NCBI GenBank assembly: GCA_036570425.1
Contig: DATCYF010000011.1
Span: 1-64,000 of the forward strand
Origin: Rhizorhapis sp036570425
GTDB lineage: Bacteria > Pseudomonadota > Alphaproteobacteria > Sphingomonadales > Sphingomonadaceae
Length of the DNA: 64,000 nt
Direction of reading: 5' to 3'
Positions 1 to 8,802 of this stretch are shown here, piece by piece (the first letter of the stretch is position 1; each line of letters starts with the position of its first letter). The notes beneath the pieces were generated by a model. The model saw only the letters and a list, made by a program, of their open reading frames with translations. It made no database searches and was not told the origin of the DNA. The translations under genes and the position numbers were made by a program.

Positions 1-52
1 ACCGAGTGTCCAGCGCCTTAAATCCGCCAGAACCCGGAGCCGCCGCCCACAT
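1..52 (-). CDS. possible 5' end of an unidentified gene, cut by the left edge
   Basis: An ATG at 50-52 on the minus strand opens a frame of 17 codons that runs off the window. The sequence AAGGG lies a few bases upstream and could be a ribosome binding site, and an in-frame stop lies just before it, so no earlier start exists. It has the same direction as the O-glycosylation ligase and could be the next gene of that surface-polysaccharide cluster. Too little is visible to name a product. Confidence 0.25.
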   Translation of the reverse strand, partial: MWAAAPGSGGFKALDTR

Positions 53-365
53 GTCCCTTCATCAAAATCACAATGTCAAAGAGCCAACCTACTTAACCCC
101 GATATAACTACCAGGTGAAACGTCGCCGCTTCTGTAGAGACCGCTTCAAAGCTGCTGGCCGGTTGGCCGCCGCCCTGAGCGGATGTGCCGAATATGACCG
201 CAGCCGATTCGTGTCAACAACCTTTTCGACTTATTTTGGAAGCGGGTGATTTTTCTCTGTCTCCCGGCCCTGTTGTCCGGGGAGGCCACGGGCGCAATCT
301 CCTTTGCCCAGGGGCCAGAACGAGGGACCAATTCGGCAAAACAGGGCACAAGTTCCAGAAATTAT
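53..365. other. intergenic stretch without a recognised gene
   Basis: This stretch lies between the end of the ligase gene and the possible gene at the left edge. Short open frames exist on both strands, but none has a ribosome binding site with a protein-like composition. I see no convincing hairpin terminator or repeat. Confidence 0.5.
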
Positions 366-1748
366 TCAGGAAACTGGCGCCGGTTTCCTGCTTTGGATCC
401 GCGATGGCGACCTCCATGGGTTCAATCCATGCTGATTCTCGGCCTGCCGCTGCCCCACGAGATAGGTGTGAAGGCCGATCTGCAGCGCCAGCAACATGAA
501 TATGAAGGGCTGATAGGCAATGCCGATAAACATTGCTCCCAGAAGATAGATCAGATGGCCTTGTTGCAACGCCAGGGCCAGGGGAGCGACCCACGCGGTA
601 TCCGGATCTGCGCGGCGTTTATAAGTGCGCCAAATCCACGCTGTCCGGATCAGTGATGTGGCATGAATCAGCAACCAGACAACAAAGCCGAAATACCCCT
701 GCTCACCCAACATTTCGAAATAAGCGCTGTGGTACGCCCTGCCCTTATCGACGACGAGCGTCCGTTCTACGGACTGGCTGGCCGCGGGGCCCTCCAGTTG
801 CTGCGAGTAATAGCTGAGGCTGTTGCCCAGATAGGCTTCAAAGCCGCCGCCGCCAGGATGGTCCTTTGCGTAGTCCCAGGTCCATTTCCATACCGCGATA
901 CGAGTCGAAGCACTTTCGTCGCTTTTGTAATTCTCGATCGTATCCATTCGGTTAGTAAAGCTGGCCGGCAGAAACGGAATGGATACGATCACGGCGAACG
1001 CCATTAATGCGCCGTAGAGGACGCGGCGCTTCATGTGCAGCAGCATCAGCAAAGCCAGCAACATGATACATAAAAGGCCCGTTCGGGCTTCTGTCCCGAT
1101 CGGGATCAGCAGGCAGGCAAAGCAGAGGGCCCAGCCACCCCACTTCACCCGCCCATCGGGAGGAAAGATGGTGCCGAACCGCGTCAGCCATAAAATCAGC
1201 GGAATGATGGCAATGGCGACAGTCGATATTGTGCTGCCTTCATATAGACCATTATTTTCAGCGACGATGAGGTTGAGCACGCCATAGCCGCCGCCCGACA
1301 GCATCGTCTTGATTCCGCCAGTGATGATGATGGAACTTGCGCATAGCACCATGGTGAGGACAAGCGCTTCGATCCGTAATTTCGTGCGCAGCGTGAGCGG
1401 AAGGAAGATGGCGAAAATCAGTGCCTTCCACACCCACTCCCATTTGGCGAAAGCCTCTATCGGAAAGTCGGCATGCAACGTGGTGTAGCCGCAATATCCA
1501 AGCAGCGTGACCATCAGCACTTGGCGAATGCTCACGCGAATGCCGCGCTTCTCATCCATCAGGAGCCAGGCCAGTACAGCCAGTACGAAAGCGATTGCCG
1601 AGATCGGGATGCTGTTCAGCAGAAAATAGGACACCCGCTGGGGCGAAACGATGTCGATATACACATAGACCAACACCAGCAGGAACGGTCGCCGGAGTCC
1701 CAGAGCGAAGAAAAGGCCCAGGAAGCCCACGAAAAACAGGTCACGCAT
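366..1748 (-). CDS. exosortase A system-associated O-glycosylation ligase (Wzy/O-antigen ligase family)
   Basis: The 460-residue product is a polytopic inner-membrane protein with about ten hydrophobic segments. The N-terminus, beginning MRDLFFVGFLGLFFALG and followed by a segment ending in VSYFLL, matches what I know of the DUF5935 domain. It leads into a Wzy_C-type region with a long periplasmic loop near residues 270-350. Such proteins sit in exosortase-A/EPS clusters and are thought to join glycans to an acceptor at the periplasmic face. The start is an ATG and the length is normal. The exosortase itself is not in the window; the rest of the cluster probably lies to the left. The substrate is unknown. 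Confidence 0.85.
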   Translation of the reverse strand: MRDLFFVGFLGLFFALGLRRPFLLVLVYVYIDIVSPQRVSYFLLNSIPISAIAFVLAVLAWLLMDEKRGIRVSIRQVLMVTLLGYCGYTTLHADFPIEAFAKWEWVWKALIFAIFLPLTLRTKLRIEALVLTMVLCASSIIITGGIKTMLSGGGYGVLNLIVAENNGLYEGSTISTVAIAIIPLILWLTRFGTIFPPDGRVKWGGWALCFACLLIPIGTEARTGLLCIMLLALLMLLHMKRRVLYGALMAFAVIVSIPFLPASFTNRMDTIENYKSDESASTRIAVWKWTWDYAKDHPGGGGFEAYLGNSLSYYSQQLEGPAASQSVERTLVVDKGRAYHSAYFEMLGEQGYFGFVVWLLIHATSLIRTAWIWRTYKRRADPDTAWVAPLALALQQGHLIYLLGAMFIGIAYQPFIFMLLALQIGLHTYLVGQRQAENQHGLNPWRSPSRIQSRKPAPVS

Positions 1749-2155
1749 TTACCGGTCCTGTGGCTTCGTGAATTGGAAGCGCTCATCAGCCAGCGGTAAA
1801 ACCGCGCGAAAGGCGATGTGGCCGGCAAACAGATGGATGCTGCCGATCATTGCGGTTTTCCATTGCTCATTATCGCCGCCTTCATCCCCGCTCGATTTTG
1901 GGCAGGCTGGAGTGGAACCTGAGCCTGTTCGAAAATGACACGGGCTCTCGACAGGCGCCTTGAAGCTCCGTGACCGTCCAGGGCGAACGGAAAACTCCGC
2001 TACCTGCTGTGATATATGCTTATGCTGATTGAATTGACGCCGAGTTAACGATCCGCGTGAAACAACGGATAGCCCTTCAGCAATCTGCCGCTGCATTGCA
2101 GGCCGGTGTTTCCGTTCATTGCCTGTTGGGGATAGCCGATGCTAAACGGGACGGT
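1749..2155. other. divergent intergenic region
   Basis: About 400 bases separate the ligase gene (minus) from the first lipoprotein gene (plus). A small palindrome, GCGGT-AAA-ACCGC, occurs at 1793-1805. It should hold promoters for both directions, but I could not pick a convincing -35/-10 pair, and I see no gene here. Confidence 0.45.
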
Positions 2156-2587
2156 ATGAAGATCCCTCTTTCCCTGCTTGCCATTTTGGCGCTGGGCGCT
2201 TGCCAGTCCGCTCCGGGCAGCAGAACGGCCGATGACGTTCCATCCACGCAGACTCCCGGTCCGGGAGGTAGCGGACAGACCTATAAAGCTCTGGGGACAG
2301 AGCCCTTCTGGGCGCTTCAGATCGAAAACGGGAAGATGACGTTCCAAACGCCCCACGGACCGACCGTCATCGCTACCGCCATACAGGCCGGTCCATCCTT
2401 CAATGGCTGGCGCTATACCTCTGAACCATTGTCGGTCGATATCACTTTCGCTGTGTGCAGCGATGGTATGAGTGACCGGCGCTATCATGACACAGTCATG
2501 GTGCTGGTCGGCGAGCAGGAATATCGCGGGTGCGGCGGTGACTTCCTGCCATCGAGCAACGCGACAGAGGACTCGGCAAATCCATAA
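2156..2587 (+). CDS. lipoprotein with COG3650-like domain
   Basis: The ATG at 2156 gives a 143-residue protein that begins with a lipoprotein signal peptide (MKIPLSLLAILALGAC, lipobox LGAC with Cys16). A frame extending 33 codons further upstream is ignored because it would bury the signal. The mature part carries a TEPFW motif near residue 50, typical as I recall of the COG3650 family found in sphingomonads, and several Cys residues in the C-terminal half. It should be anchored to a membrane facing the periplasm. Function is unknown. It is the first of three lipoprotein genes in a row. Confidence 0.75.
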   Translation: MKIPLSLLAILALGACQSAPGSRTADDVPSTQTPGPGGSGQTYKALGTEPFWALQIENGKMTFQTPHGPTVIATAIQAGPSFNGWRYTSEPLSVDITFAVCSDGMSDRRYHDTVMVLVGEQEYRGCGGDFLPSSNATEDSANP

Positions 2588-2742
2588 GCTCAGCCGACAA
2601 CCTCGGCAGTTCCGGGCCGGCTTGTGGATGCAGGTTATGGGCCGAAGCGTTCCGAGGCTAACATAGTTTATCGATTGATGCCGCTTCCGATGGTGCTTTC
2701 GGGCCTACTCGGCGTTTCCCTAAACGGAAGTGAGGGCCAGCG

Positions 2743-3015
2743 ATGATAAAGCAACATTCGGCGGCGGGTTCGGCAAGTCAGGCACGGCGCGCCGCGACTG
2801 GGACAGGAGCATTATTCCTGGCCATCCTGCTTCTGGGCGGCTGCGGCGATCGGGCCACCCCGAACGAGAGCGAAGGCGCCGTAACAGCCGGCACCAACCA
2901 GCAGGACGTGTTGAACGAAATGGGCGGAATGGGATCTCCAGATGTTATGCCCGGAATAGGCGCGCCAGGTACTGGCGGCAACGGCACCGCTGAAACATTG
3001 GAGCAGCCCCGATAA
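2743..3015 (+). CDS. small Gly/Asn-rich lipoprotein
   Basis: A 90-residue product with a positively charged N-terminus, a hydrophobic stretch near residues 22-31 and a lipobox LGGC. The mature part is only about 57 residues, rich in Gly, Asn and Pro, and probably disordered. GAGGG lies at a suitable distance before the ATG. I recognise no domain. It is followed after 25 bases by the DUF4142 lipoprotein, so the two are probably cotranscribed. Confidence 0.6.
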   Translation: MIKQHSAAGSASQARRAATGTGALFLAILLLGGCGDRATPNESEGAVTAGTNQQDVLNEMGGMGSPDVMPGIGAPGTGGNGTAETLEQPR

Positions 3016-3040
3016 GCAATGGTCAAGACGGAGCGGTGAT

Positions 3041-3676
3041 ATGATTGCGAACAAGTACGGAAATCCGATGAAGTTGGCCGGTTGGATATTCCTCCCCTCG
3101 CTGGCATTCATGCTCGCTGGCTGCGGGGATAAAGATCCGAAAAACACGGAAGACTTATCCAACAGCACCCATCTGGCCGCCAGATATTATGAGGGGCCAC
3201 GTCCGGAAGGCGTTTCAACCCAGAATGAGGCCATTACGACCACCTTCTACATCCCTGCCGCCGCCATTGGCGACATGTATGAGATAGAGGCGAGCCAAAT
3301 AGCCGTGGATCGCGCCAAATCTGCTGAAGTGAAGGCGTTTGCGCGCCAGATGATCATGGACCATTCCAAGACAAGCCAGAAGCTTGAAGACTTCGTGACC
3401 AACAATCCAGTCAACATCGCCATTCCAGAAAATATGGATGGCCGTCGCAGCGCGATGATCGAGAATCTGCGCAAAGCCTCAGACGACGAATTCGACTCCG
3501 TGTATATGGGTCAGCAGGCCGCCGCCCACGACGAGGCGCTAAATCTGCACAAGAGCTATGCCTCCCGCGGCGATTATCCCAAGCTCACCACTCTTGCCGC
3601 GGAGACGGCAAAAATAATCGAACATCACCGGGACATGATTGCGAAAGTGCAGGCAGCAAAGCCAAGTCCCCAATAA
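3041..3676 (+). CDS. DUF4142 family lipoprotein
   Basis: The 211-residue product has a signal peptide ending in lipobox LAGC (Cys28) and then a helical domain with the pattern of DUF4142: an alpha-helical region containing AVDRAKSAEVKAFARQM followed by DHSKTSQKL. This is a ferritin-like four-helix fold of unknown function, common in sphingomonads and often stress-linked. The ATG at 3041 is preceded by GGAG. A second ATG at 3068 would also leave a full signal peptide but has a weaker ribosome binding site. It ends 10 bases before the convergent transporter gene. Confidence 0.85.
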   Translation: MIANKYGNPMKLAGWIFLPSLAFMLAGCGDKDPKNTEDLSNSTHLAARYYEGPRPEGVSTQNEAITTTFYIPAAAIGDMYEIEASQIAVDRAKSAEVKAFARQMIMDHSKTSQKLEDFVTNNPVNIAIPENMDGRRSAMIENLRKASDDEFDSVYMGQQAAAHDEALNLHKSYASRGDYPKLTTLAAETAKIIEHHRDMIAKVQAAKPSPQ

Positions 3677-3686
3677 CGGTTGGCGA

Positions 3687-5045
3687 TTACCGGCCAGGTC
3701 CTGTCGCGTTCGCCTCCGCCATCCGGCGGACATCCTCTTCATCTATCGCCAGTAATGAAACGCCCTTGCTCTCACGCATATAAAGGGCCGAGCCGAGACT
3801 GATCGCACCGGCAAACAGGATGTACCACGCAATCGGTATCCAGGAGCCCGTTTCTCGCAGCAGCGCCGTAGCAATGAGCGGCGCCCAGGACCCGGCCACG
3901 ATCGCGGTCACCTGATATCCCAGCGACACGCCGGAATATCGCATCCGGGTCGGAAACATCTCTGCCATGATCGCGGGCTGGGCAGCGTACATCAGGCCGT
4001 GAAAGGCCAGACCCAGCATGATTGCTGCAAGGATCATCTCCGTGCTCTGGATGTTGAACATTGGAAATGCGAGGAACGGCCATATCATGGTCGTGACAGC
4101 GCCGAGGATATATACCGGCTTGCGTCCGATCCGGTCCGTCAAGCAACCGACCAGCGGAATTATGAGTACGTGCAGGATGTGCGCAAAGAACAGAAGCGTA
4201 AGAATCCGGGTGGTATTCACTCCGATGTGGTCAAGATAAGTTATCGAGAAAGTCACCACCATATAATAGAGAATATTTTCCCCGAAACGCAGGCCCATCG
4301 CGGTGAAGACGCCCCTCGGATAGCGCTTGAAGACCTCGATCAGACCATAGCCCGCGTTGGCCTCTTTCTCGATCTTCTCCTTGGCCGCCGTGAAGATCGG
4401 AGAATCGCTGACTTGGGTACGGACATAATAGCCAATGCCCACAATGACCACGGACAGCCAGAAGCCGATCCGCCAGCCCCAGGCAAGGAAGGCTTCTGCC
4501 GACAGAGTGGCGGACAGCACCAGCAATACGATCGTGGCCAGCAGGTTACCCAGCGGCACCCCGGCCTGGGGAAAGCTGCCCCAGAACCCGCGGCTGCGGT
4601 TTGGACTATGCTCAGTGACCAGGAGGACGGCCCCGCCCCATTCGCCGCCAAGCGCAAATCCCTGTATGAAGCGTAATATCACCAACAGCGCGGGCGCCCA
4701 GTAGCCGATAGAAGCAAAGCTGGGCAGGCATCCCATCAGGAACGTGGAAACGCCGATCAGTATAAGGCTGAACTGGAGAAGCGACTTGCGCCCGATCTTG
4801 TCGCCGATGTGGCCGAACACGATGCCGCCCAGCGGCCGAGCGATAAACCCGACGGCATAGGTCGCGAACGCGGCGATGATGCCATCCAGTTCATTCCCTG
4901 TGTCGGGGAAGAACAATCTCCCGAACACCAGAGTAGCTGCGGTGCCATAGAGAAAGAACTCATACCATTCGACGATGGTGCCGGCCATGGAGGCACCGAC
5001 CACCTTCTTCAGATAGGGCAGATCACTGGTGTGTTCGTGCTTCAT
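3687..5045 (-). CDS. MFS transporter, metabolite:H+ symporter (MHS) family
   Basis: A 452-residue inner-membrane protein with twelve predicted membrane segments. It has the MHS hallmarks: an N-terminal VEWYEFFLYG, the loop motif GHIGDKIGRK after segment 2, and FALGGEWGGA in segment 4. Members such as ShiA and ProP take up organic acids or osmolytes with protons. It is the last gene of a minus-strand catabolic block, 162 bases after the amidase, so it may import an acid or amide processed by that block. The substrate cannot be told from sequence. Confidence 0.9.
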   Translation of the reverse strand: MKHEHTSDLPYLKKVVGASMAGTIVEWYEFFLYGTAATLVFGRLFFPDTGNELDGIIAAFATYAVGFIARPLGGIVFGHIGDKIGRKSLLQFSLILIGVSTFLMGCLPSFASIGYWAPALLVILRFIQGFALGGEWGGAVLLVTEHSPNRSRGFWGSFPQAGVPLGNLLATIVLLVLSATLSAEAFLAWGWRIGFWLSVVIVGIGYYVRTQVSDSPIFTAAKEKIEKEANAGYGLIEVFKRYPRGVFTAMGLRFGENILYYMVVTFSITYLDHIGVNTTRILTLLFFAHILHVLIIPLVGCLTDRIGRKPVYILGAVTTMIWPFLAFPMFNIQSTEMILAAIMLGLAFHGLMYAAQPAIMAEMFPTRMRYSGVSLGYQVTAIVAGSWAPLIATALLRETGSWIPIAWYILFAGAISLGSALYMRESKGVSLLAIDEEDVRRMAEANATGPGR

Positions 5046-5207
5046 ATGCCCCGCTTCCCCTTTTCATCTTCCCGCGACTCCGAACCTGCGGGGTTTTGCG
5101 ATGAGTATCGCATGTTTTATGTCGGCGTAATCGGAAGCGAATAGCCGTTTGTCAATCCAGTGGCGGACCATATCTGGAACGGCGCGTCATCCGGTCCGCA
5201 CCAAATT

Positions 5208-6633
5208 TTACAGTGTGGGATGGCATAGATGGTGCGTGGTCGCCGCCTGAAAGGCCATTCCCGTGTGGCAAAGCAATGCTTCCTGCCAGGGAGCAGCGAC
5301 AAGTTGCGCCGCTATGGGCACCCCGTTGCCATCCTGCCCTATCGGGAAAACGATGGCGGGAACATGCGCAATATTGAACGGTGAAAGGAAGCGCGTGAAG
5401 CGGCGGCCGATTGCCGCCATGTCGTCAAGCACCGCATCATAATCCGTCCAAAGCGGCGCGGGTTCGGGCAGTGCCGGGGTGAGCAACATATCGATGCTCC
5501 TGAAAGCTGTATTTACTTCGCCCGCAAACCTGTCGCGGGCAAGATAAGCCCGCGCAACATCCTTGCCCGGCACTTGCGCAGCAGCTTTCACCGTAGAGCG
5601 CAGGCGTGCGCCATAACGATCGGAGTAATCCCTGAATCGCTCCTCATGAGCGACGGCCATTTCAGCCATCATTCCGAATGTTTCCATGCCCACGCGGTCG
5701 AGCCGGGGAAAGCGGGCTTCCCGCACGATCAGCCCGGCGCTGCGGAATATCTCCATCGTTTGGCGCACTGCATCGGCAAGCAAGGGGTCCACGTCTTCTT
5801 CCAGCAAGCGAGGATCGTAGCCGATGACCCGTCCCTCGATCTTGTCCTGCCCTTCCCCGAACACAGCGTCCGGGGAGCATTGCGATGTAGGATCAGCCGT
5901 ATCTGCGCCTGCAATCACCTGAAGAATTGCTGCCGCATCGGCCAGGCTGCGCGCCATAGGCCCCACATGATCGAGGCTCTCGACCAGCGGGAACACGCCA
6001 TGTCGACTAACGCGTCCCCAGGTGGGCATGATGCCGGACAAGCCATTGACCGCCGCCGGCATACGGATTGATCCACCGGTGTCTGTGCCGATTGCGCCAT
6101 GACACAGCCCGGCCGCCACCGCGACCCCCGCCCCGCTGGACGACACGCCGGTCCAGCGATCCAGAGCCCAGGGATTTTTTCGGGCGGCGGAAGCTCGCAT
6201 GATGTTCGAAAGTTGCCGCTTCGGTGGTGACGAGCTTGCCCGGCAATACCGCGCCTGCCTGACGCAATCGTGCGGTCACAGTAGCGTCAGCGACCGCCTG
6301 CCGCCCGGTCGCCGGATCCATGCCGCCCGTCGTCATGACACCCGCCATGTCGATCATGTCCTTAAGACCGATGGCCACGCCATGCAGCGGCCCCCGCCAA
6401 TCGCCAGCCGCAATGTCCCGGTCTGCCTCCCGCGCTGCGGCGAGAGCCTGATCCTGCGTCACGGAGATAAACGCGCCGAGCAGCGGATCAAGGCGTGCAA
6501 TCCGTTCGAGCAATGCTGCGGTTACAGCTTCCGACGACAGCAGGCCCTTGTGAATCGCATCGGATGTTTCCAGCAGCGACATCCCGGCAATATCCATATC
6601 GCGCCCGTCCGCAGTGGTAAGATGCTCTCCCAT
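5208..6633 (-). pseudogene. amidase (amidase signature family), interrupted by a one-base frameshift
   Basis: Two overlapping frames together make an amidase of about 470 residues. The N-terminal part (from an ATG at 6633 preceded by GGAG) holds the catalytic Lys region GLKDMID. The C-terminal part holds the Ser region GVSSSGAG and the GTDTGGSIRMPA signature. The break lies in a run of six T at 6175-6180 (six A on the coding strand). Removing one A restores the expected RRPK-NPWALDRW reading. The gene is therefore either a recent pseudogene or carries a homopolymer sequencing error. Family members hydrolyse amides to acids and ammonia. It lies between the thiolase and the transporter. Confidence 0.85.
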
Positions 6634-6822
6634 ATTATCTCCAGTGAAAGTGTCCTGGTGTATGACGTATGACAAGAACGGGTCATAAGGCGCTGGCAGA
6701 CAGGATCAATCCGGACTTCTGCATAAGCGAAATGTTCCTACGCCAGCTTCTTTTTAGCGCATTTTCCTATGCCAAAATGTTGCGGAACGGACTCTTAGCG
6801 CTGGCAGGAGGTCAGACGCGAG

Positions 6823-8025
6823 TCATACTCTTTCCACCGCGACGGAGAGGCCCTGCCCAACGCCGACGCAGAGAGTGGCGAGCCCATATCGTCCCCCGCG
6901 CGCGTCAAGCTGATGAACCAGCGCCTGCACCAGCCGCGCACCCGACATGCCGAGCGGATGGCCAAGCGCGATGGCTCCACCGTTGGGATTGACCTGCGCC
7001 GCATCATCAGGGACGCCAAGGCCGCGCAATACGGCAAGGGATTGCGAAGCGAAGGCCTCGTTCAGCTCGATGACGTCAAATTGGTCGATGCTCAGGCCCA
7101 GCCGGGCCAGCAATTTCTGCGTTGCAGGCACAGGACCGATGCCCATCACGCGAGGCGGCACGCCCGCGCTCGTCATGCCAAGAATACGTGCACGCGGGCG
7201 CAAGCCATGCGCGCGCGCCGCCGCCGCGCTGGCCACGATCATTGCGGCCGCGCCATCATTAACGCCAGAAGCATTGCCCGCCGTAACCGTGCCGTCCGCC
7301 CGGACCAGAGGCGCCAACTTCGCCAAGCGCTCTGCACTGGTGTCAGGCCGCAGATGCTCGTCGGCGGCAATCACAGTCTCCCGGCCTTTGCGATCCGTGA
7401 CGGTCACAGGCGCGATTTCCTCCGCGAACCATCCGTCCGCCTGCGCCGCCGCCGCGCGCTGTTGACTGCGCAGGGCGAAAGCATCCTGATCCTGACGGGA
7501 AATGCCGTGTTCCTGCGCTACATTCTCGCCCGTCTCGGGCATGGAATCCACGCCATAGGCCGCCTTCATGCGCGGATTGACGAAGCGCCAGCCAATCGTG
7601 GTGTCATAGACGGCATTGGCGCGCGAAAAGGCGGTTTCCGGCTTCGGCATCACGAAAGGCGCCCGGCTCATGCTCTCCACACCGCCAGCAATAAGCAGAT
7701 CCGCGTCACCTGCGCGAATTGCGCGCGCTGCACTACCGACCGCCTCCAGGCCCGAGGCGCACAGGCGGTTGAGGGTAACGCCGCCCACGCTGTCAGGCAA
7801 ACCGGCAAGCAATGCAGCCATGCGGGCCACATTGCGATTGTCCTCACCTGCCTGATTGGCGCATCCCAGGACGACGTCATCGATGGCCGAAGGATCAAGG
7901 CCGGTCCGCTCGATCAACGCCGTGATGGGCAGTGCGGCAAGATCATCGGCACGCACGCTTGATAGCGCGCCGCCATAGCGGCCGATTGGGGTGCGAACGG
8001 CATCGCAGACGAAAGCCTCATTCAT
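6823..8025 (-). CDS. pcaF: 3-oxoadipyl-CoA thiolase (PcaF/PaaJ type)
   Basis: A 400-residue thiolase. The nucleophilic Cys89 lies in LNRLCASGLEAV, with GHPLGMSGAR (His) and LCVGVGQG (second Cys) at the C-terminus. The segment DTTIGWRFVNP and the following VDSMPETGENVA are characteristic of 3-oxoadipyl-CoA thiolases, which split 3-oxoadipyl-CoA into succinyl-CoA and acetyl-CoA in the beta-ketoadipate or phenylacetate pathways. It starts 37 bases after the CoA-transferase A subunit. No strong ribosome binding site precedes the ATG. A general acetyl-CoA acetyltransferase role cannot be excluded. Confidence 0.85.
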   Translation of the reverse strand: MNEAFVCDAVRTPIGRYGGALSSVRADDLAALPITALIERTGLDPSAIDDVVLGCANQAGEDNRNVARMAALLAGLPDSVGGVTLNRLCASGLEAVGSAARAIRAGDADLLIAGGVESMSRAPFVMPKPETAFSRANAVYDTTIGWRFVNPRMKAAYGVDSMPETGENVAQEHGISRQDQDAFALRSQQRAAAAQADGWFAEEIAPVTVTDRKGRETVIAADEHLRPDTSAERLAKLAPLVRADGTVTAGNASGVNDGAAAMIVASAAAARAHGLRPRARILGMTSAGVPPRVMGIGPVPATQKLLARLGLSIDQFDVIELNEAFASQSLAVLRGLGVPDDAAQVNPNGGAIALGHPLGMSGARLVQALVHQLDARGGRYGLATLCVGVGQGLSVAVERV

Positions 8026-8062
8026 GTGAGGGCTCTTGCAGACGGGCGATCCGCTTCAGCTA

Positions 8063-8773
8063 TCATGCTATCTCCCGGGCACGGGTGGTCAGTTTCTCGA
8101 TACGTTTTTCATTGATCGTGCTTTTGACGATGCGGTCAACATAAATGCCGGGCGTATGAACGCAGTCGGGATCGAAGGTTCCTTCAGGCACTATTTCCTC
8201 GACCTCAACCACCGTCACCTTGCCTGCCGTGGCCATGTTGGGATTGAAGTTGCGCGCGGTCTTGCGGAACATCAAATTGCCCGCCGGGTCGGCCCGCCAG
8301 GCCTTGATGATCGACAGGTCCGCGCGCAGCCAGGTTTCGCGGACGTAACGCTCTCCCTCGAATTCCTCCACTGGCTTCCCCTCGGCCACGACCGTACCGA
8401 CGCCGGTCTTTGTATAAAAAGCCGGAATTCCCGCTCCGCCCGCACGAATGCGTTCAGCCAGCGTCCCCTGCGGATTAAGCTCCAGTTCCAGCTTACCTTC
8501 CATATAGAGTTGCTCAAACAGCTTGTTTTCGCCGACATAAGAGCTGATCATCTTGGCGATCTGCCCATTATTGAGCAGCATCCAGAGGCCGAAGCCATCC
8601 GCGCCGCAATTATTGGAAATGATCGTCAGGCCCTTGACCCCCGCATCCCGTATGGCCGGGATAAGGCTTTCGGGATTACCCGAAAGCCCGAAACCGCCGG
8701 ACATGATCGTCATGCCGTCGAACATCAGGCCATCAAGCGCCGCTTGTGGAGAGGAATAGATCTTGCTCGCCAT
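8063..8773 (-). CDS. 3-oxoacid CoA-transferase subunit A (SCOT/AtoD type)
   Basis: The 236-residue product starts MASKIYSSPQAALDGLMFDG and has the glycine-rich SGGFGLSGNPE and NNCGADGFGLWMLL segments of the alpha subunit of class I CoA transferases. The enzyme moves CoA from succinyl-CoA to a 3-oxoacid such as acetoacetate or 3-oxoadipate. AAGGAG precedes the ATG. The catalytic Glu is carried by the B subunit, normally encoded directly downstream, but here the thiolase follows after 37 bases and no B subunit occurs in the window. The gene follows the SDR gene by 29 bases. Confidence 0.85.
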   Translation of the reverse strand: MASKIYSSPQAALDGLMFDGMTIMSGGFGLSGNPESLIPAIRDAGVKGLTIISNNCGADGFGLWMLLNNGQIAKMISSYVGENKLFEQLYMEGKLELELNPQGTLAERIRAGGAGIPAFYTKTGVGTVVAEGKPVEEFEGERYVRETWLRADLSIIKAWRADPAGNLMFRKTARNFNPNMATAGKVTVVEVEEIVPEGTFDPDCVHTPGIYVDRIVKSTINEKRIEKLTTRAREIA

Positions 8774-8802
8774 CTTGTGCTCCTTTGGCTGGCGCGTGGT
8801 CT

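Noticed and set aside
6913..7962. Open frame of 349 codons on the plus strand opposite the thiolase
   Set aside because: Arg/His-rich composition and no motifs; the thiolase on the other strand is certain.
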